Notes: generated from the letters alone by a model not told the origin. Counted from the first letter of the stretch, positions 32,067 to 42,467 are shown. The stretch: DNA of 48,582 nucleotides from Chromatiales bacterium (GCA_026982475.1 JALSHB010000177.1:1-48582), one strand, 5' to 3'. Program-made: numbers and translations.

Positions 32067-32546
32067 TCAGTGATCCGTGTTCTTTCTTATCCAGTCACGC
32101 AGCAGGGCGCTGAGCGCCGCCACGTCCACCTCGCCGGGCAGGGCGGGACGATAGGGGCCGCTGGCCAGCACTTCGCCGGGCCCGTGGGTGAAGCGCCCGT
32201 CGCCGCCGGTGTCGTCGAGAAAGCGCAGCCAGTCGGCGCCGCTGAGGCGGGCGACCTTGCGGCGGGGATGGCGCATCAGCGCCAGGCGGCGCAGCAGGAT
32301 GGAGAGTTCCGCGAGGCTCTGTGGCGTGACTTCGTGGCTTTGGGTCAGCGTGTCGAGCCTGGCGAGGATGCGCTGGCGTTGACGATGCAGGCGGTAGCGG
32401 CGCAGGGCGATGCGGCCCAGCCACGTCAGCAGCGCCAGGGATATCGCGGCCACCAGCCACCAGCCGGGGGCCGGGGGCCACCAGCCGGGCGCGGCGGGCA
32501 GGTGGATGTCGCGCAGTTGCAGCGCCGTCTGGCCGGCCGGGTTCAT
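32067..32546 (-). CDS. DUF4381 domain protein
   Basis: LQLRDIHLPAAPGWWPPAPGWWLVAA... ILLRRLALMRHPRRKVARLSGADWLRFLDDTGG; position within the Bat operon. Confidence 0.8.
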   Translation of the reverse strand: MNPAGQTALQLRDIHLPAAPGWWPPAPGWWLVAAISLALLTWLGRIALRRYRLHRQRQRILARLDTLTQSHEVTPQSLAELSILLRRLALMRHPRRKVARLSGADWLRFLDDTGGDGRFTHGPGEVLASGPYRPALPGEVDVAALSALLRDWIRKNTDH

Positions 32547-33559
32547 GCGGCGTTCTCCCGTGCGGGGGCGGCCGGCGTCGCGCCGAGCTGGCGCAGGGCG
32601 TGGGCCACGTCGTCGTCGGTGGACAGTTGCAGCAGCGGGATGGCGCGGCGGCGCATGAGGTCGCGCAGGCGGCGCTGATGGCGGGCGAAGACGTCGGCAT
32701 AGGCCTGGCGTGCGCCGCGCGAACGGGTGTCGAGGATGCCCGTGTGGCGGCCATCGCTGACGGCGTAGCGCGCCGGGGGCGGCGGCGCCTGTTCCAGGGC
32801 GTCGAGGATCTGGATGGCGACGAGGTCGTTGTGCTGGCGCAGCCGCGTCAGGTGCTTGCCGGTCTCGTCGCCGATGCCGAAGAAATCGCTGAGCAGGAAG
32901 ATCAGGCTGCCGGGCCGGCTGACCCGGCGCAGTCGCGCCAGGGCCGTGTCGAGCCCGTGCGGATGGGGCGGCTGCTGGCGGTTTTGCAGCGGGTCGCTCT
33001 GCGCCACCAGCTGACGGATCAGGCGCAGCACGCCGTGCTTGCCGCCACGCGGCGGCAGTTCGTGATGTTCGCCGTTGAACAGCAGGGCGCCGATGCGGTC
33101 GCCGTGGGCAGCGGCCGCCCAGGCGATGAGGCTGGCGGCGCGCGCGGCGATCACCGATTTGAGCGCCCCGCGGCTGGCGAAGAACATGCCGGGGTTGAGG
33201 TCCACGCACAGCACCACCGGGCGCTCCCGCTCTTCCTGGTAGAGCTTGGTGTGCGGCCGGCCGGTGCGCGCGGTGACCCGCCAGTCCATGCTGCGGATGT
33301 CGTCGCCGGGCTGGTAGATGCGCGATTCCTGATAGTCCATGCCGCGGCCGCGAAAGCGCGAGGCGTGGCCGCCGGCGAGCTGTGCGCGGGCCGGCTGGCG
33401 GCGGCCGAGGTCGAGCTTGCCGGCCTGCCGGCGCAGGGCGATCAGCGTGTCGAGGCTGGCGTGGGTGGCCGGGTTGATGGCCTGCCCGGGCAGGGCGTCG
33501 TCGGTGGCAGGCCCATGGGCGTCTTCGCGGCGCGCCAGGAATCGCGCGAACAGTCCCAC
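32543..33559 (-). CDS. DUF58 domain protein
   Basis: FRGRGMDYQESRIYQPGDDIRSMDWRVTARTGRPHTKLYQEERERPV. Confidence 0.9.
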   Translation of the reverse strand: MGLFARFLARREDAHGPATDDALPGQAINPATHASLDTLIALRRQAGKLDLGRRQPARAQLAGGHASRFRGRGMDYQESRIYQPGDDIRSMDWRVTARTGRPHTKLYQEERERPVVLCVDLNPGMFFASRGALKSVIAARAASLIAWAAAAHGDRIGALLFNGEHHELPPRGGKHGVLRLIRQLVAQSDPLQNRQQPPHPHGLDTALARLRRVSRPGSLIFLLSDFFGIGDETGKHLTRLRQHNDLVAIQILDALEQAPPPPARYAVSDGRHTGILDTRSRGARQAYADVFARHQRRLRDLMRRRAIPLLQLSTDDDVAHALRQLGATPAAPARENAA

Positions 33560-33560
33560 C

Positions 33561-34562
33561 TCAGGCCACCGGGATCAGCGTCAGCAGTTCGCGGATCACG
33601 TCGTCGGCGTTCATGCCCTCGGCCTCCGCTTCGAAGGAGATCAGCACCCGGTGACGCAGTACGTCGACGGCCACCGCCTGCACGTCGGCCGGCGAGACGT
33701 AGTCACGGCCCTCCAGCCAGGCATGGGCGCGGGCGCAGCGGTCGAGGGCGATGGTGGCGCGAGGGCTGGCGCCGTAGCTCACCCAGCGCGCCAGCGCCGG
33801 GCTGTAGGGCGCCGGGTCGCGGCTGGCCAGCACCAGTTGCACCAGGTAGTCCTCCACCGGTTCGGCCATGTGGATGGCCAGCACCTCCTGGCGGCCAGCG
33901 AAGATCTGCGCCTTGCTCAACGCGACCTCGCTCGCCGCCGGGGCGGTGTCTTCGCGGCCGGCCTGCTCGCGGGCCAGTTTGAGGATGGCGTGTTCCGCCC
34001 GGGCGTCGGGGTAGCCGATGCGCACGTGCATCAGAAAACGGTCCAGTTGTGCCTCGGGCAGGGCGTAGGTGCCTTCCTGCTCGATGGGGTTTTGCGTGGC
34101 CATCACCAGGAACGGGCGCGGCAGGGGATAGGTATGGCGACCGACGGTGATCTGTTTTTCGCCCATCGCCTCCAGCAGCGCCGACTGCACCTTGGCCGGG
34201 GCGCGGTTGATTTCGTCGGCGAGGATCAGGTTGTGGAACAGCGGCCCCGGCTGGAAGTGGAAGTCGCCGGTTTCCGGGCGGTAGATGTCGGTGCCGGTGA
34301 GATCGCTGGGCAGCAGGTCCGGGGTGAATTGCAGGCGGTGAAAATCGCCTTCCAGTACCGCCGCCAGCTCCTTGATGGCGGTGGTCTTGGCCAGTCCCGG
34401 GGCGCCTTCCACCAGCAGGTGGCCGTCGGCCAGCAGGGCGATGAGCAGGCGCTCGATCAGTGCCTGCTGGCCGATGATGCGCCCTTGCAGGTGCTGGCGC
34501 ACCTGGCGAAAGACCGCCTGGGCGTGGCTGTCGGAGGTGAGCGGGGTGATGTCTGCCGTCAT
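33561..34562 (-). CDS. MoxR family AAA ATPase
   Basis: GHLLVEGAPGLAKTTAIKELA, DEINRAPAKVQSALLEAMGEKQITV. Confidence 0.93.
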   Translation of the reverse strand: MTADITPLTSDSHAQAVFRQVRQHLQGRIIGQQALIERLLIALLADGHLLVEGAPGLAKTTAIKELAAVLEGDFHRLQFTPDLLPSDLTGTDIYRPETGDFHFQPGPLFHNLILADEINRAPAKVQSALLEAMGEKQITVGRHTYPLPRPFLVMATQNPIEQEGTYALPEAQLDRFLMHVRIGYPDARAEHAILKLAREQAGREDTAPAASEVALSKAQIFAGRQEVLAIHMAEPVEDYLVQLVLASRDPAPYSPALARWVSYGASPRATIALDRCARAHAWLEGRDYVSPADVQAVAVDVLRHRVLISFEAEAEGMNADDVIRELLTLIPVA

Positions 34563-34594
34563 GTCATGGGCTCCTTGGGGTTGAGGGGCTGGCC

Positions 34595-34912
34595 TTATCC
34601 GGCCGGGTTTTCATCCACTGCGTTGATAATGACGCTGTCGTGAATCAGGCCCTGCTGGGCATCGGCGAGGGCCTGGATGGCCTGCTGGCTGTCCTTGTCG
34701 GACAGGGATTTGAGGGCGGATTCCACGTTTGCAAGCGTCGCCGATATGGGCATGTCGACGTAGCGGTATTGCAGGCCGATATCCACGGCCTTGAGGATGA
34801 GCGGGCCATCCTTGCCATCGTTGGCCAGGTCGATGGCGTGACCGAGTTTCTTCAGGCCTTTGGCGATGTGGCTGGTCGTGTCGGTGTTGTCTTCGATGAC
34901 GATGATGCGCAT
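34595..34912 (-). pseudogene. Chimeric ORF: response-regulator N-terminus fused to YfdX-family C-terminus
   Basis: MRIIVIEDNTDTTSHIAKGLKKLGHAIDLANDGKDG (OmpR-type REC start) then YRYVDMPISATLANVESALKSL...ALADAQQGLIHDSVIINA (YfdX-like). Confidence 0.65.
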
Positions 34913-35237
34913 GGTGTCGTTCCGGGCCGCTGGAATTGATCTATCCTTGATATGGACAGATTCTGCCCGCATAGGTTTTAGAGGGCGGCATAGACAGACA
35001 CCAGAATCCTCAGGGCCAGAAGACAATTACCGTGACAACTGCATCAGGTTGAAGGCGGAGGTGACTGGTCGATGGTGCGCTCGCCAAGGCGGGCGGCGAC
35101 TGAACACGGCCTGTCCAGATGGCCGGGTCAATACCATCGATTGCCGACGTAAACTCACCGGGGATTCGGCTGTCGAAGCAGTCCCGGTTGACGCATTTTT
35201 CCCATTCACCCTTTGCAGGCTAAGGAGTCAGGCGCGG

Positions 35238-37169
35238 ATGAAGAAGGCAGAGTTCACCCCCCCGGAAAAGAAGCCGGATATCGACATCAACAAGCCTGCG
35301 GACTTCAAGCCGGGTGGCGGCTTCTGGCATCGGCCCAGTTCGGCGCTGTGGCTTTATCTGATTTTCCTCCTGGTTTCGCTCTATTTCTGGCAGGGGGCGG
35401 AAGAGGTGCAGCGCACCGAGATCCCCTACAGCGAGTTCCTGCAACGCGTGGACAAGGGCGAGGTCGTCGAGGCGGTGGTGAGCGAGAAGATCATCACTGG
35501 CACGCTGACGGAGACCGACCCCAAGACCGGCAAGCCGCGCCGCTTCGTCACCGTGCCGCTGTGGAACAACGACCTGGCCAAGGAGCTGGAAGAGAAGGGC
35601 GTCAAGTACACCGTGCGCCCGAGCAACGACTGGCTGAGCAGCTTCCTCTTCAACTGGGTGCTGCCCTTCGGCCTGCTGTTCCTGTTGTGGGGCTGGATGG
35701 CCAAGCGCATGGCTGGCGCCGGCAAGGGTTTCCTCAATATCGGCAACCATATCCGCATCCACCCGGAAGGCGATGTGAAGGTGACCTTCGATGACGTTGC
35801 CGGGGCGGAAGAGGCAAAGACCGAACTCAGCGAGACCATCGCCTTCCTACGTGACCCCACGGTGCTGCAACGACTCGGCGGTCATGCGCCCAAGGGGGTG
35901 TTGCTGGTGGGGCCGCCCGGCACCGGCAAGACCCTGCTGGCGCGCGCCGTGGCCGGCGAGGCCCATGTACCATTTTTCAATATCAGTGGTTCCGAGTTCA
36001 TCGAGATGTTCGTCGGCATGGGCGCGGCGCGGGTGCGCGAGCTGTTCGAACAGGCCCGGCAGAAGGCGCCCTGCATCATCTTCATCGACGAACTGGATGC
36101 CATCGGCGGCGCGCGCGGCATGGCCCCGGTGATGACCGGCGGCCACGACGAGCGCGAACAGACCCTCAATCAGCTGCTCACCGAGATGGACGGCTTCGAC
36201 CCCTCCGTGGGCGTGGTGGTGATGGCCGCCACCAACCGTCCCGAAATCCTCGACAAGGCCCTGCTGCGCGCCGGCCGCTTCGATCGCCAGATCGTGGTCG
36301 ACAAGCCGGACCTGGAGGCGCGCCTGGCAATCCTCAAACTGCATACCAGGAAGCTGAAAATGGCCGATGACGTGGACCTGCGCGTGGTGGCCCAGCGCAC
36401 CCCGGGCTTCGTCGGCGCCGACCTGGCCAATATCGCCAACGAGGCGGCGATCCTGGCCGTGCGTTACAAGCACGAGGCCGTCACCATGGCCGACTTCGAG
36501 GCCGCCATCGACCGTGTCATCGCCGGGCCGGAGAAAAAGAACCGTGGCCTGAGCGCGGCGGAAAAGCGCCGTGTCGCCTTCCATGAATCGGGGCACACCC
36601 TGGTGGCGGAAAACGTGCCCACCGGCGAGCCGGTGCACAAGGTCTCCATCATTCCCCGCGGCGTGGCGGCGCTGGGCTATACGCTGCAACTGCCGGTGGA
36701 AGAGAAATTCCTTTCCACGGAAAACGAACTGCGCGATCAGATCGCCATCCTGCTGGGCGGCCGGGTGGCCGAGGAGATCGTCTTCGGCGATGTCTCCAGC
36801 GGCGCCTCCAATGACCTGGAGCGCGCCTCGGAGATCGCCCGCAACATGGTGACCCGCCTGGGCATGAGTGAAAAACTGGGACCGCTGACCTGGGGAATCC
36901 ACCGGGAGTTGCAGTTTCTGGGGCAGAGCAGCGAAGAGCGGAATTTCAGCGAGGAGACCGCACGACTGATCGATGCCGAGGTCAGAAGGCTGGTCGAGGA
37001 GGGCCGCCAGCGGGCGATGGAGATCATTACCGGACAGCGCGCCATTCTGGATGACCTGGCCCATGCGCTGGAAGAAAAGGAAGTGCTGGACGGCGAGGAG
37101 GTGGAAGCGATCATCCGCCGCCGAAAGGAAACCGGGAAAGGCGAGAAAAACGAGGAGCGTAGAGCATGA
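35238..37169 (+). CDS. ftsH: ATP-dependent zinc metalloprotease FtsH
   Basis: [42 protein letters not shown] zinc motif; N-terminal TM segments. Confidence 0.93.
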   Translation: MKKAEFTPPEKKPDIDINKPADFKPGGGFWHRPSSALWLYLIFLLVSLYFWQGAEEVQRTEIPYSEFLQRVDKGEVVEAVVSEKIITGTLTETDPKTGKPRRFVTVPLWNNDLAKELEEKGVKYTVRPSNDWLSSFLFNWVLPFGLLFLLWGWMAKRMAGAGKGFLNIGNHIRIHPEGDVKVTFDDVAGAEEAKTELSETIAFLRDPTVLQRLGGHAPKGVLLVGPPGTGKTLLARAVAGEAHVPFFNISGSEFIEMFVGMGAARVRELFEQARQKAPCIIFIDELDAIGGARGMAPVMTGGHDEREQTLNQLLTEMDGFDPSVGVVVMAATNRPEILDKALLRAGRFDRQIVVDKPDLEARLAILKLHTRKLKMADDVDLRVVAQRTPGFVGADLANIANEAAILAVRYKHEAVTMADFEAAIDRVIAGPEKKNRGLSAAEKRRVAFHESGHTLVAENVPTGEPVHKVSIIPRGVAALGYTLQLPVEEKFLSTENELRDQIAILLGGRVAEEIVFGDVSSGASNDLERASEIARNMVTRLGMSEKLGPLTWGIHRELQFLGQSSEERNFSEETARLIDAEVRRLVEEGRQRAMEIITGQRAILDDLAHALEEKEVLDGEEVEAIIRRRKETGKGEKNEERRA

Positions 37170-37894
37170 ACCCCGCGTCGGCTTTTTTCGATGAAAGTAT
37201 CCGCTGTCTGAAACGGTCGCCGCTTTTTCGCGGCCTGGCGCCGAGCGCCATTGCCGACATGGTCTCACGCTGCCGGCGCGAGACCTGGAAGCGTCGCCGC
37301 CAGCTGCCCATGGAGGAGACCTGGAAGCGCTTTCATATCCTGCTCTCGGGACGGGTGCGCCTCAGCCGCGGCAATCCCGAAAACGGCCGCATGATCACGC
37401 TGTTCCTGCTCGGCCCCGGCGAACCGTTTTGCATCTTCAGCCTGCTGGATGGCAAGCCCCACGAGGTGATGCTGGAAACCCTGGATGACGTCAGCCTGCT
37501 GAGCCTGCCCATGAACGAGGCCCGCCAGTGGCTCGATGCGCACCCGGAATTCAATCGCCAGCTGTTGCCCTACCTGGGCGAGCAGATGTGCAGCCTGGCC
37601 GGACTGGCCTCGGACCTGGCCTTGCACGATACGGAGACGCGCCTGGCGCGGCTGATCCTGCGCCATGTGGATTCGGATTCGCCGCAGCAGCACGTCACGC
37701 CGCGGCTGATCAATGACCTCTCCCACGAATCCCTGGCCGAGATGATCGGCAGCGTGCGGGTGGTGGTCAATCGCCAGCTGCAACACTGGAAACAGGAAGG
37801 CATCGTCGATGCCCATCGCGGCCACCTGGAGGTGGAGGCCTTGCAGGAGCTGGTGAGACGGGCCGAGGAACTCCCTCACAAGGTGCCGGCCTGA
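37166..37894 (+). CDS. Crp/Fnr family transcriptional regulator
   Basis: Cyclic-nucleotide-binding-like fold (FHILLSGRVRLSRGNPENGRMITLFLLGPGEPFCIFSLLDG) + HTH (INDLSHESLAEMIGSVRVVVNRQLQHWKQEGIV); ATGA overlap with ftsH. Confidence 0.9.
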   Translation: MNPASAFFDESIRCLKRSPLFRGLAPSAIADMVSRCRRETWKRRRQLPMEETWKRFHILLSGRVRLSRGNPENGRMITLFLLGPGEPFCIFSLLDGKPHEVMLETLDDVSLLSLPMNEARQWLDAHPEFNRQLLPYLGEQMCSLAGLASDLALHDTETRLARLILRHVDSDSPQQHVTPRLINDLSHESLAEMIGSVRVVVNRQLQHWKQEGIVDAHRGHLEVEALQELVRRAEELPHKVPA

Positions 37895-38588
37895 TGTTGT
37901 CCAATGCGCATTCCCGCGGCGTCGTCGACGTCAAGGATCTGCTGCGCCATTCGCCGCTCTTCGAAGGGCTGGACGATGCGGTGCTGGACGAGATGCTGAG
38001 CCATTTCCGCCGCGAGACCTGGCGGCAGGGCCGTCAGGTCGATGGCCAGCAGTGCGGTGAGCGCTTTCACATCATCCTCGCCGGGCGGCTGAAAATGGGG
38101 CAGATCAATGCCGACACCGGCAGAATGGTGACCCTGTTTCTGCTCCAGCCGGGCGATGCTTTCGATGTCATCAGCCTGCTGGACGGCCAGCCCGACCCCC
38201 TCATCTTCGAGGCGCGGGATGATCTGATGATGCTCTCCACGCCGATGCAGGAGGCGCGCCGCTGGATCGAGCGTTGCATGACACGGAAACCCGCCTCGCG
38301 CGTCTGATCCTGCGTCATGTCCAGCACGAAGAGCCGGGCCAGCCCCTGCGTCTGATTCACAACCTTTCCCACGAGGCCCTGGCGGAGATGATCGGCAGCG
38401 TGCGGGTGGTGGTCAACCGCCAGCTGCAACACTGGCAACGCGATGGCGTGGTGGTGACCCGGCGCGGTGAACTGATCATCAAGGAACTGGAGACATTGCT
38501 GAAAAAGGCCATGCACCTTTCACCCTTTCCCCATTCCTCTCCTTCTTCCCGCTCTCCCCATTCCTCCCACCATTCATCGCCCTCGTAG
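37894..38588 (+). pseudogene. Second Crp/Fnr paralog, disrupted by an internal deletion/frameshift
   Basis: N-part frame 37894-38307 and HTH-part frame 38274-38588 are both homologous to 37166-37894; about 82 nt missing at the junction near 38272. Confidence 0.75.
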
Positions 38589-38621
38589 CTCCTCCTCCAC
38601 GCGGGTTTTTCCCGTCTGGTG

Positions 38622-38664
38622 TGTAACCCTGGTAGCAGAAAAAATGCGGTGTGGCGGGTAACAA
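38622..38664 (+). promoter_or_regulatory. Candidate class II Crp/Fnr-type promoter: TGTAACCCTGGTAGCA-N21-TAACAA
   Basis: Dyad 38622-38637, -10-like 38659-38664; same geometry as sites at 43626 and 47165. Confidence 0.45.
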
Positions 38665-38723
38665 TCGACTATCGCCAGATTGTCGAATGCCGATGATGGA
38701 CGCAGGCGGGGAAAAACAGAAAG

Positions 38724-39239
38724 ATGGTTGAGGAAAACAGTTGTGTTGCGGTCTACGACAATCATCTCCAGGCCGAGGAGGCCGTGCGGCAGTTGCTGGA
38801 ACAGGGCTTCGCGGCCGACAAGCTGTCCATCGTCGGCAAGGGCTACCAGCGCGAGGAACACCCCATCGGTTTTTACAATACCGGCGAGCGCATGAAATTC
38901 TGGGGGGCGCAAGGCGCCTTCTGGGGAGGTCTGTGGGGTCTGTTGCTGGGGGCGGCCTTTTTCTGGGTGCCCGGCCTGGGCACCGTGGTCATCGCCGGGC
39001 CACTGGTGAGCGCGCTGGTTACGGCGCTGGAAGGCGCGGCCGTGGTTGGCGGGCTCAGTGCCCTCGGCGCGGCGCTCTACAGCATTGGCATTCCCAGGGA
39101 CAGCATCATCCGCTATGAAACGGCCATCAAGTCGGACCACTACCTGCTCATCGTGCACGGCGACCAGAGTCAGGTGGAACAGGCCCACGAGGTACTGGCG
39201 GGCGGAGACGCCCGGGATGTGACGATTCATCTCAGCTGA
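38724..39239 (+). CDS. General-stress-protein-like membrane protein
   Basis: N-terminal CVAVYDNHLQAEEAVRQLLEQGFAADKLSIVGKGYQ, Gly-rich hydrophobic middle, SDHYLLIVHGDQSQVEQAHEVL. Confidence 0.65.
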   Translation: MVEENSCVAVYDNHLQAEEAVRQLLEQGFAADKLSIVGKGYQREEHPIGFYNTGERMKFWGAQGAFWGGLWGLLLGAAFFWVPGLGTVVIAGPLVSALVTALEGAAVVGGLSALGAALYSIGIPRDSIIRYETAIKSDHYLLIVHGDQSQVEQAHEVLAGGDARDVTIHLS

Positions 39240-39361
39240 TGAGCACCCCGTGGTGGCTTTCCCATCTTGCCTGGATCGGGGGCCTTCTTCTCGCCACCTT
39301 GTTGCTCGCGCATATCATCCGGCAGCATCGCCCGCCGTCCTCCACCCTGGCGTGGACTCTA
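39239..39361 (+). pseudogene. Possible N-terminal fragment of a cardiolipin synthase (PLDc_N) gene
   Basis: MSTPWWLSHLAWIGGLLLATLLLAHIIRQHRPPSSTLAWTL; TM + RxPxSTLAW motif, then unrelated sequence; 1-nt overlap with the upstream stop. Confidence 0.5.
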
Positions 39362-39503
39362 TCTTGCTTACTGCGGGATCTTTTTTCGCACGCATTTCGG
39401 CGTATGCTTGTCCTGAGCGGTAGTGGGCGCCGCATGGTCATTACGCCGGGCATGGCACGATGGTCACAGGCTTTCTGGCTGAAAACCTGTTTGGAGTGTG
39501 AAG

Positions 39504-39899
39504 ATGATCGAAAAACTGCAACCCGAGAAGGGCAATGTGATCGCCTTCAGATTGTGGGGGAAATTGCGCGATGAGGATTACAAGGAGTTTGTTCCTGAGA
39601 TCGAGGCACTGATCGAACGCCACGGAAAGATCCGTTTGCTGTTGCAACTGGAACACTTCCGTGGCTGGGACTTGCATGCCGCCTGGGATGACATCACCTT
39701 TGGCATCAGGCATTTCCGTGATCTGGAGCGCATTGCCGTGGTGGGTGATCCGGCGTGGGAAAAATGGATGGTGAAGCTGAGTGCGCCCTTCAGTGGGGCG
39801 AAAATCAGATTCTTCCCGGCCGATGAAATGCTCGCGGCCTGGGACTGGCTGCTCGACGACGCAGCGAAGCCCGCCACGGAGACGACGTCATGCAGATGA
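39504..39899 (+). CDS. SpoIIAA/STAS-like protein
   Basis: MIEKLQPEKGNVIAFRLWGKLRDEDYKEFVPEIEALIERHGKIRLLLQLEHFRGWDLHAAWDDITFGIRHFRDLERIAVVGD; GGAG SD. Confidence 0.8.
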   Translation: MIEKLQPEKGNVIAFRLWGKLRDEDYKEFVPEIEALIERHGKIRLLLQLEHFRGWDLHAAWDDITFGIRHFRDLERIAVVGDPAWEKWMVKLSAPFSGAKIRFFPADEMLAAWDWLLDDAAKPATETTSCR

Positions 39900-42409
39900 A
39901 CCATTACCTTCCCCGTGCGCTGCCCGAGCCGGTGAAGGGCCTGGCGACACTGGCGCTGGATCTGCGCTGGAGCTGGAATCACGGCGCTGACTCCCTGTGG
40001 TGTCAGGTGGACCCCAAACTGTGGGAGGCGACGGCCAATCCCTGGCTGATTCTGGAGACGGTCTCCGACCGCCGCCTGCAGGAGCTGGCCACGGATGCGG
40101 CGTTCCTCGAAAAGCTGAAGAAACAGCTCGATGCGCGCGAGGCCCACTTCGGAGAAAAATCCTGGTTTTCGGAATCCATCGATGGCGCTATTGATGGTTA
40201 TGTCGCCTACTTCAGCATGGAGTTCGGTATCTGTGAATCCCTGCCCATCTATTCCGGTGGCCTCGGCGTGCTGGCGGGGGACTATCTAAAGACTGCCTGC
40301 GATCTGGATGTGCCGTTGATCGGTATCGGCCTGCTCTACCAGCAGGGCTATTTCCGCCAGGCGCTGAGCGCCGCTGGCGAACAGATCGAATTCTATCCCT
40401 ACAACGACCCGACCATGCTGCCGGTGGTGCCGCTGCGTGACGATCAGGGTGAATGGGTGCGCATCAGTATCGAGCTGCCCGGTCGTTCCCTGCATTTGCG
40501 CAGCTGGCGTGCACAGGTCGGGCGCCGCTCGCTGTTGTTGCTCGACAGCAATGATCCACTCAATGATCCCGGCGACCGGGGCATTACCAGTGAACTCTAT
40601 GGCGGCGGCAAGGAGAAACGTCTGCAACAGGAGATGGTGCTGGGTATCGGCGGCTGGCGCCTGCTGGAAACCCTGGGCATACGCTGTCCGGTCTGTCACC
40701 TCAACGAGGGCCACGCCGCCTTCGCCATCCTGGAGCGGGCGCGTTACCACATGCAGCGTGCCGGGGGCAGCTTTGCCGAGGCGCTGCGGGCCACCCGCGC
40801 CGGTAATTTGTTCACCACCCACACGCCGGTGGAGGCGGGCTTCGATCGTTTCTCACCACAATTGGTCAGACAATATTTTCAATCCATGGCCAGCGAGCTG
40901 GGGATCGGCATCGATGCCCTGCTGGCGCTTGGCCGAAGCCATGCAACGGCCGTGGACGAGCCTTTCAACATGGCCTATCTGGCCCTGCATGGCGTTGGTG
41001 CGAGCAATGCCGTGAGCCGTCTGCACGGTGAGGTCAGCCGGCGCATCTTTTCGCCCTTGTTCCCCCGCTGGCCGGAGACCGAGGTGCCGGTCGGGTACGT
41101 CACCAATGGTATTCATGTGCCGAGCTGGGATTCGCCGGAGGCGGACTCCCTGTGGACCGAGGCCTGTGGCAAGCATCGCTGGCGCGGCACCCTGGAAACC
41201 GTGGAGACGGATTTCCGCCAATTGTCGGACGCCACATTGTGGGCCTTTCGTTCCCATGGCCGTCAGCGACTGGTGGCCTGGCTGCGGCATCGCCTGGTGC
41301 ATCAGTACCGTGGTCGCGGCTCGGAGGAATCACGCAGCCGGGAGTATGCCGGCGCCCTCGAACCCGATGCACTGACACTGGGCTTTGCCCGTCGTTTTGC
41401 CGAGTACAAGCGGCCCAATCTGTTGCTGCACGACCCGCAACGGCTGGTGCGCCTGCTCACCAATCGTGACCGGCCGGTGCAGCTGGTGATCGCCGGCAAG
41501 GCCCATCCGCGTGACGACATCGGCAAGGGCATGATTCGCGAATGGCAGCAATTCCTGGCGCACAATGGCCTCTGGCAACAGGTGGTGTTTGTCGAAGACT
41601 ATGACCTGCAGGTGGCGGCACAGCTGACCCAGGGCGTCGATGTGTGGATCAATACCCCGCGCCGCCCATGGGAGGCGAGCGGCACCAGCGGCATGAAGGT
41701 GCTGGTCAACGGCGGGCTCAATCTGTCGGAGCTGGATGGCTGGTGGGCCGAGGCCTGGGCGCCGGAACTGGGCTGGGCGCTGGGCGATGGCCAGGAGCAT
41801 GCCGATGTCGCGGCCTGGGACCGGGCCGAAACCGAACAGCTTTACCGCCTGCTGGAAGAAGAGGTGGTGCCGTGTTTCTACCAGCGCGACGAAAATGGCA
41901 TTCCCCTGGCGTGGGTCAGTCGCATGCGTGAAAGCATGGCCCGCCTGACCACGCAATATTCCACCAATCGCATGCTGCGTGAATACACCGAGAAGTACTA
42001 CGTGCCCCTGGCCCGGGATTGGCGGCAACGCGAAAGCGAGCCGGCCATGGCCGCGGAACTGGAGGCGTGGCACCAGCGCCTGCAACAGCACTGGCCGCGC
42101 ATTCACTTCGGCAACGTGATGACGCAGGAAGACGATGGCGGCTGGCGGGTCGAGGTGCAGGTCTATCTCGACGACATCCCCGTCCAGGCCGTGAGCGTCG
42201 AGCTGTACGCCGACGCCAGTGATGGCGGCGAGCCGCTGCGCCAGGTGCTGACGCGCGGCGCGGCGCTGGCCGGCTCGGCCAATGCCTGGCTGTATACCGG
42301 CCACGTCAGCGCCGGGCGGCCGTTGTCCGACTACACCCCACGCATCATTCCGGCACATCCACTGGCGAAGGTGCCGCTGGAGGCGAACATGATCCTCTGG
42401 TATCGCTGA
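39890..42409 (+). CDS. glgP: Alpha-glucan (glycogen/maltodextrin) phosphorylase, GT35
   Basis: YFSMEFGICESLPIYSGGLGVLAGDYLKTACDLDVPLIGIGLLYQQGYFRQ; EASGTSGMKVLVNGGLNLSELDGWWAEA. Confidence 0.92.
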   Translation: MQMNHYLPRALPEPVKGLATLALDLRWSWNHGADSLWCQVDPKLWEATANPWLILETVSDRRLQELATDAAFLEKLKKQLDAREAHFGEKSWFSESIDGAIDGYVAYFSMEFGICESLPIYSGGLGVLAGDYLKTACDLDVPLIGIGLLYQQGYFRQALSAAGEQIEFYPYNDPTMLPVVPLRDDQGEWVRISIELPGRSLHLRSWRAQVGRRSLLLLDSNDPLNDPGDRGITSELYGGGKEKRLQQEMVLGIGGWRLLETLGIRCPVCHLNEGHAAFAILERARYHMQRAGGSFAEALRATRAGNLFTTHTPVEAGFDRFSPQLVRQYFQSMASELGIGIDALLALGRSHATAVDEPFNMAYLALHGVGASNAVSRLHGEVSRRIFSPLFPRWPETEVPVGYVTNGIHVPSWDSPEADSLWTEACGKHRWRGTLETVETDFRQLSDATLWAFRSHGRQRLVAWLRHRLVHQYRGRGSEESRSREYAGALEPDALTLGFARRFAEYKRPNLLLHDPQRLVRLLTNRDRPVQLVIAGKAHPRDDIGKGMIREWQQFLAHNGLWQQVVFVEDYDLQVAAQLTQGVDVWINTPRRPWEASGTSGMKVLVNGGLNLSELDGWWAEAWAPELGWALGDGQEHADVAAWDRAETEQLYRLLEEEVVPCFYQRDENGIPLAWVSRMRESMARLTTQYSTNRMLREYTEKYYVPLARDWRQRESEPAMAAELEAWHQRLQQHWPRIHFGNVMTQEDDGGWRVEVQVYLDDIPVQAVSVELYADASDGGEPLRQVLTRGAALAGSANAWLYTGHVSAGRPLSDYTPRIIPAHPLAKVPLEANMILWYR

Positions 42410-42467
42410 GGCTTTGCGGCGCACGGTTTAAGGACAGAGATTTCCGGGGTCGTGAGGCATAAGAGCC

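Noticed and set aside
29641-33982. Plus-strand ORFs 29641-30864, 30395-32113, 32600-33982 and 33339-34643
   Set aside because: Antisense to the Bat/DUF58/MoxR operon; no motifs.
35185-35200. AGCAGTCCCGGTTGAC upstream of ftsH as another regulator dyad
   Set aside because: Too many mismatches to the consensus and no suitably spaced -10.
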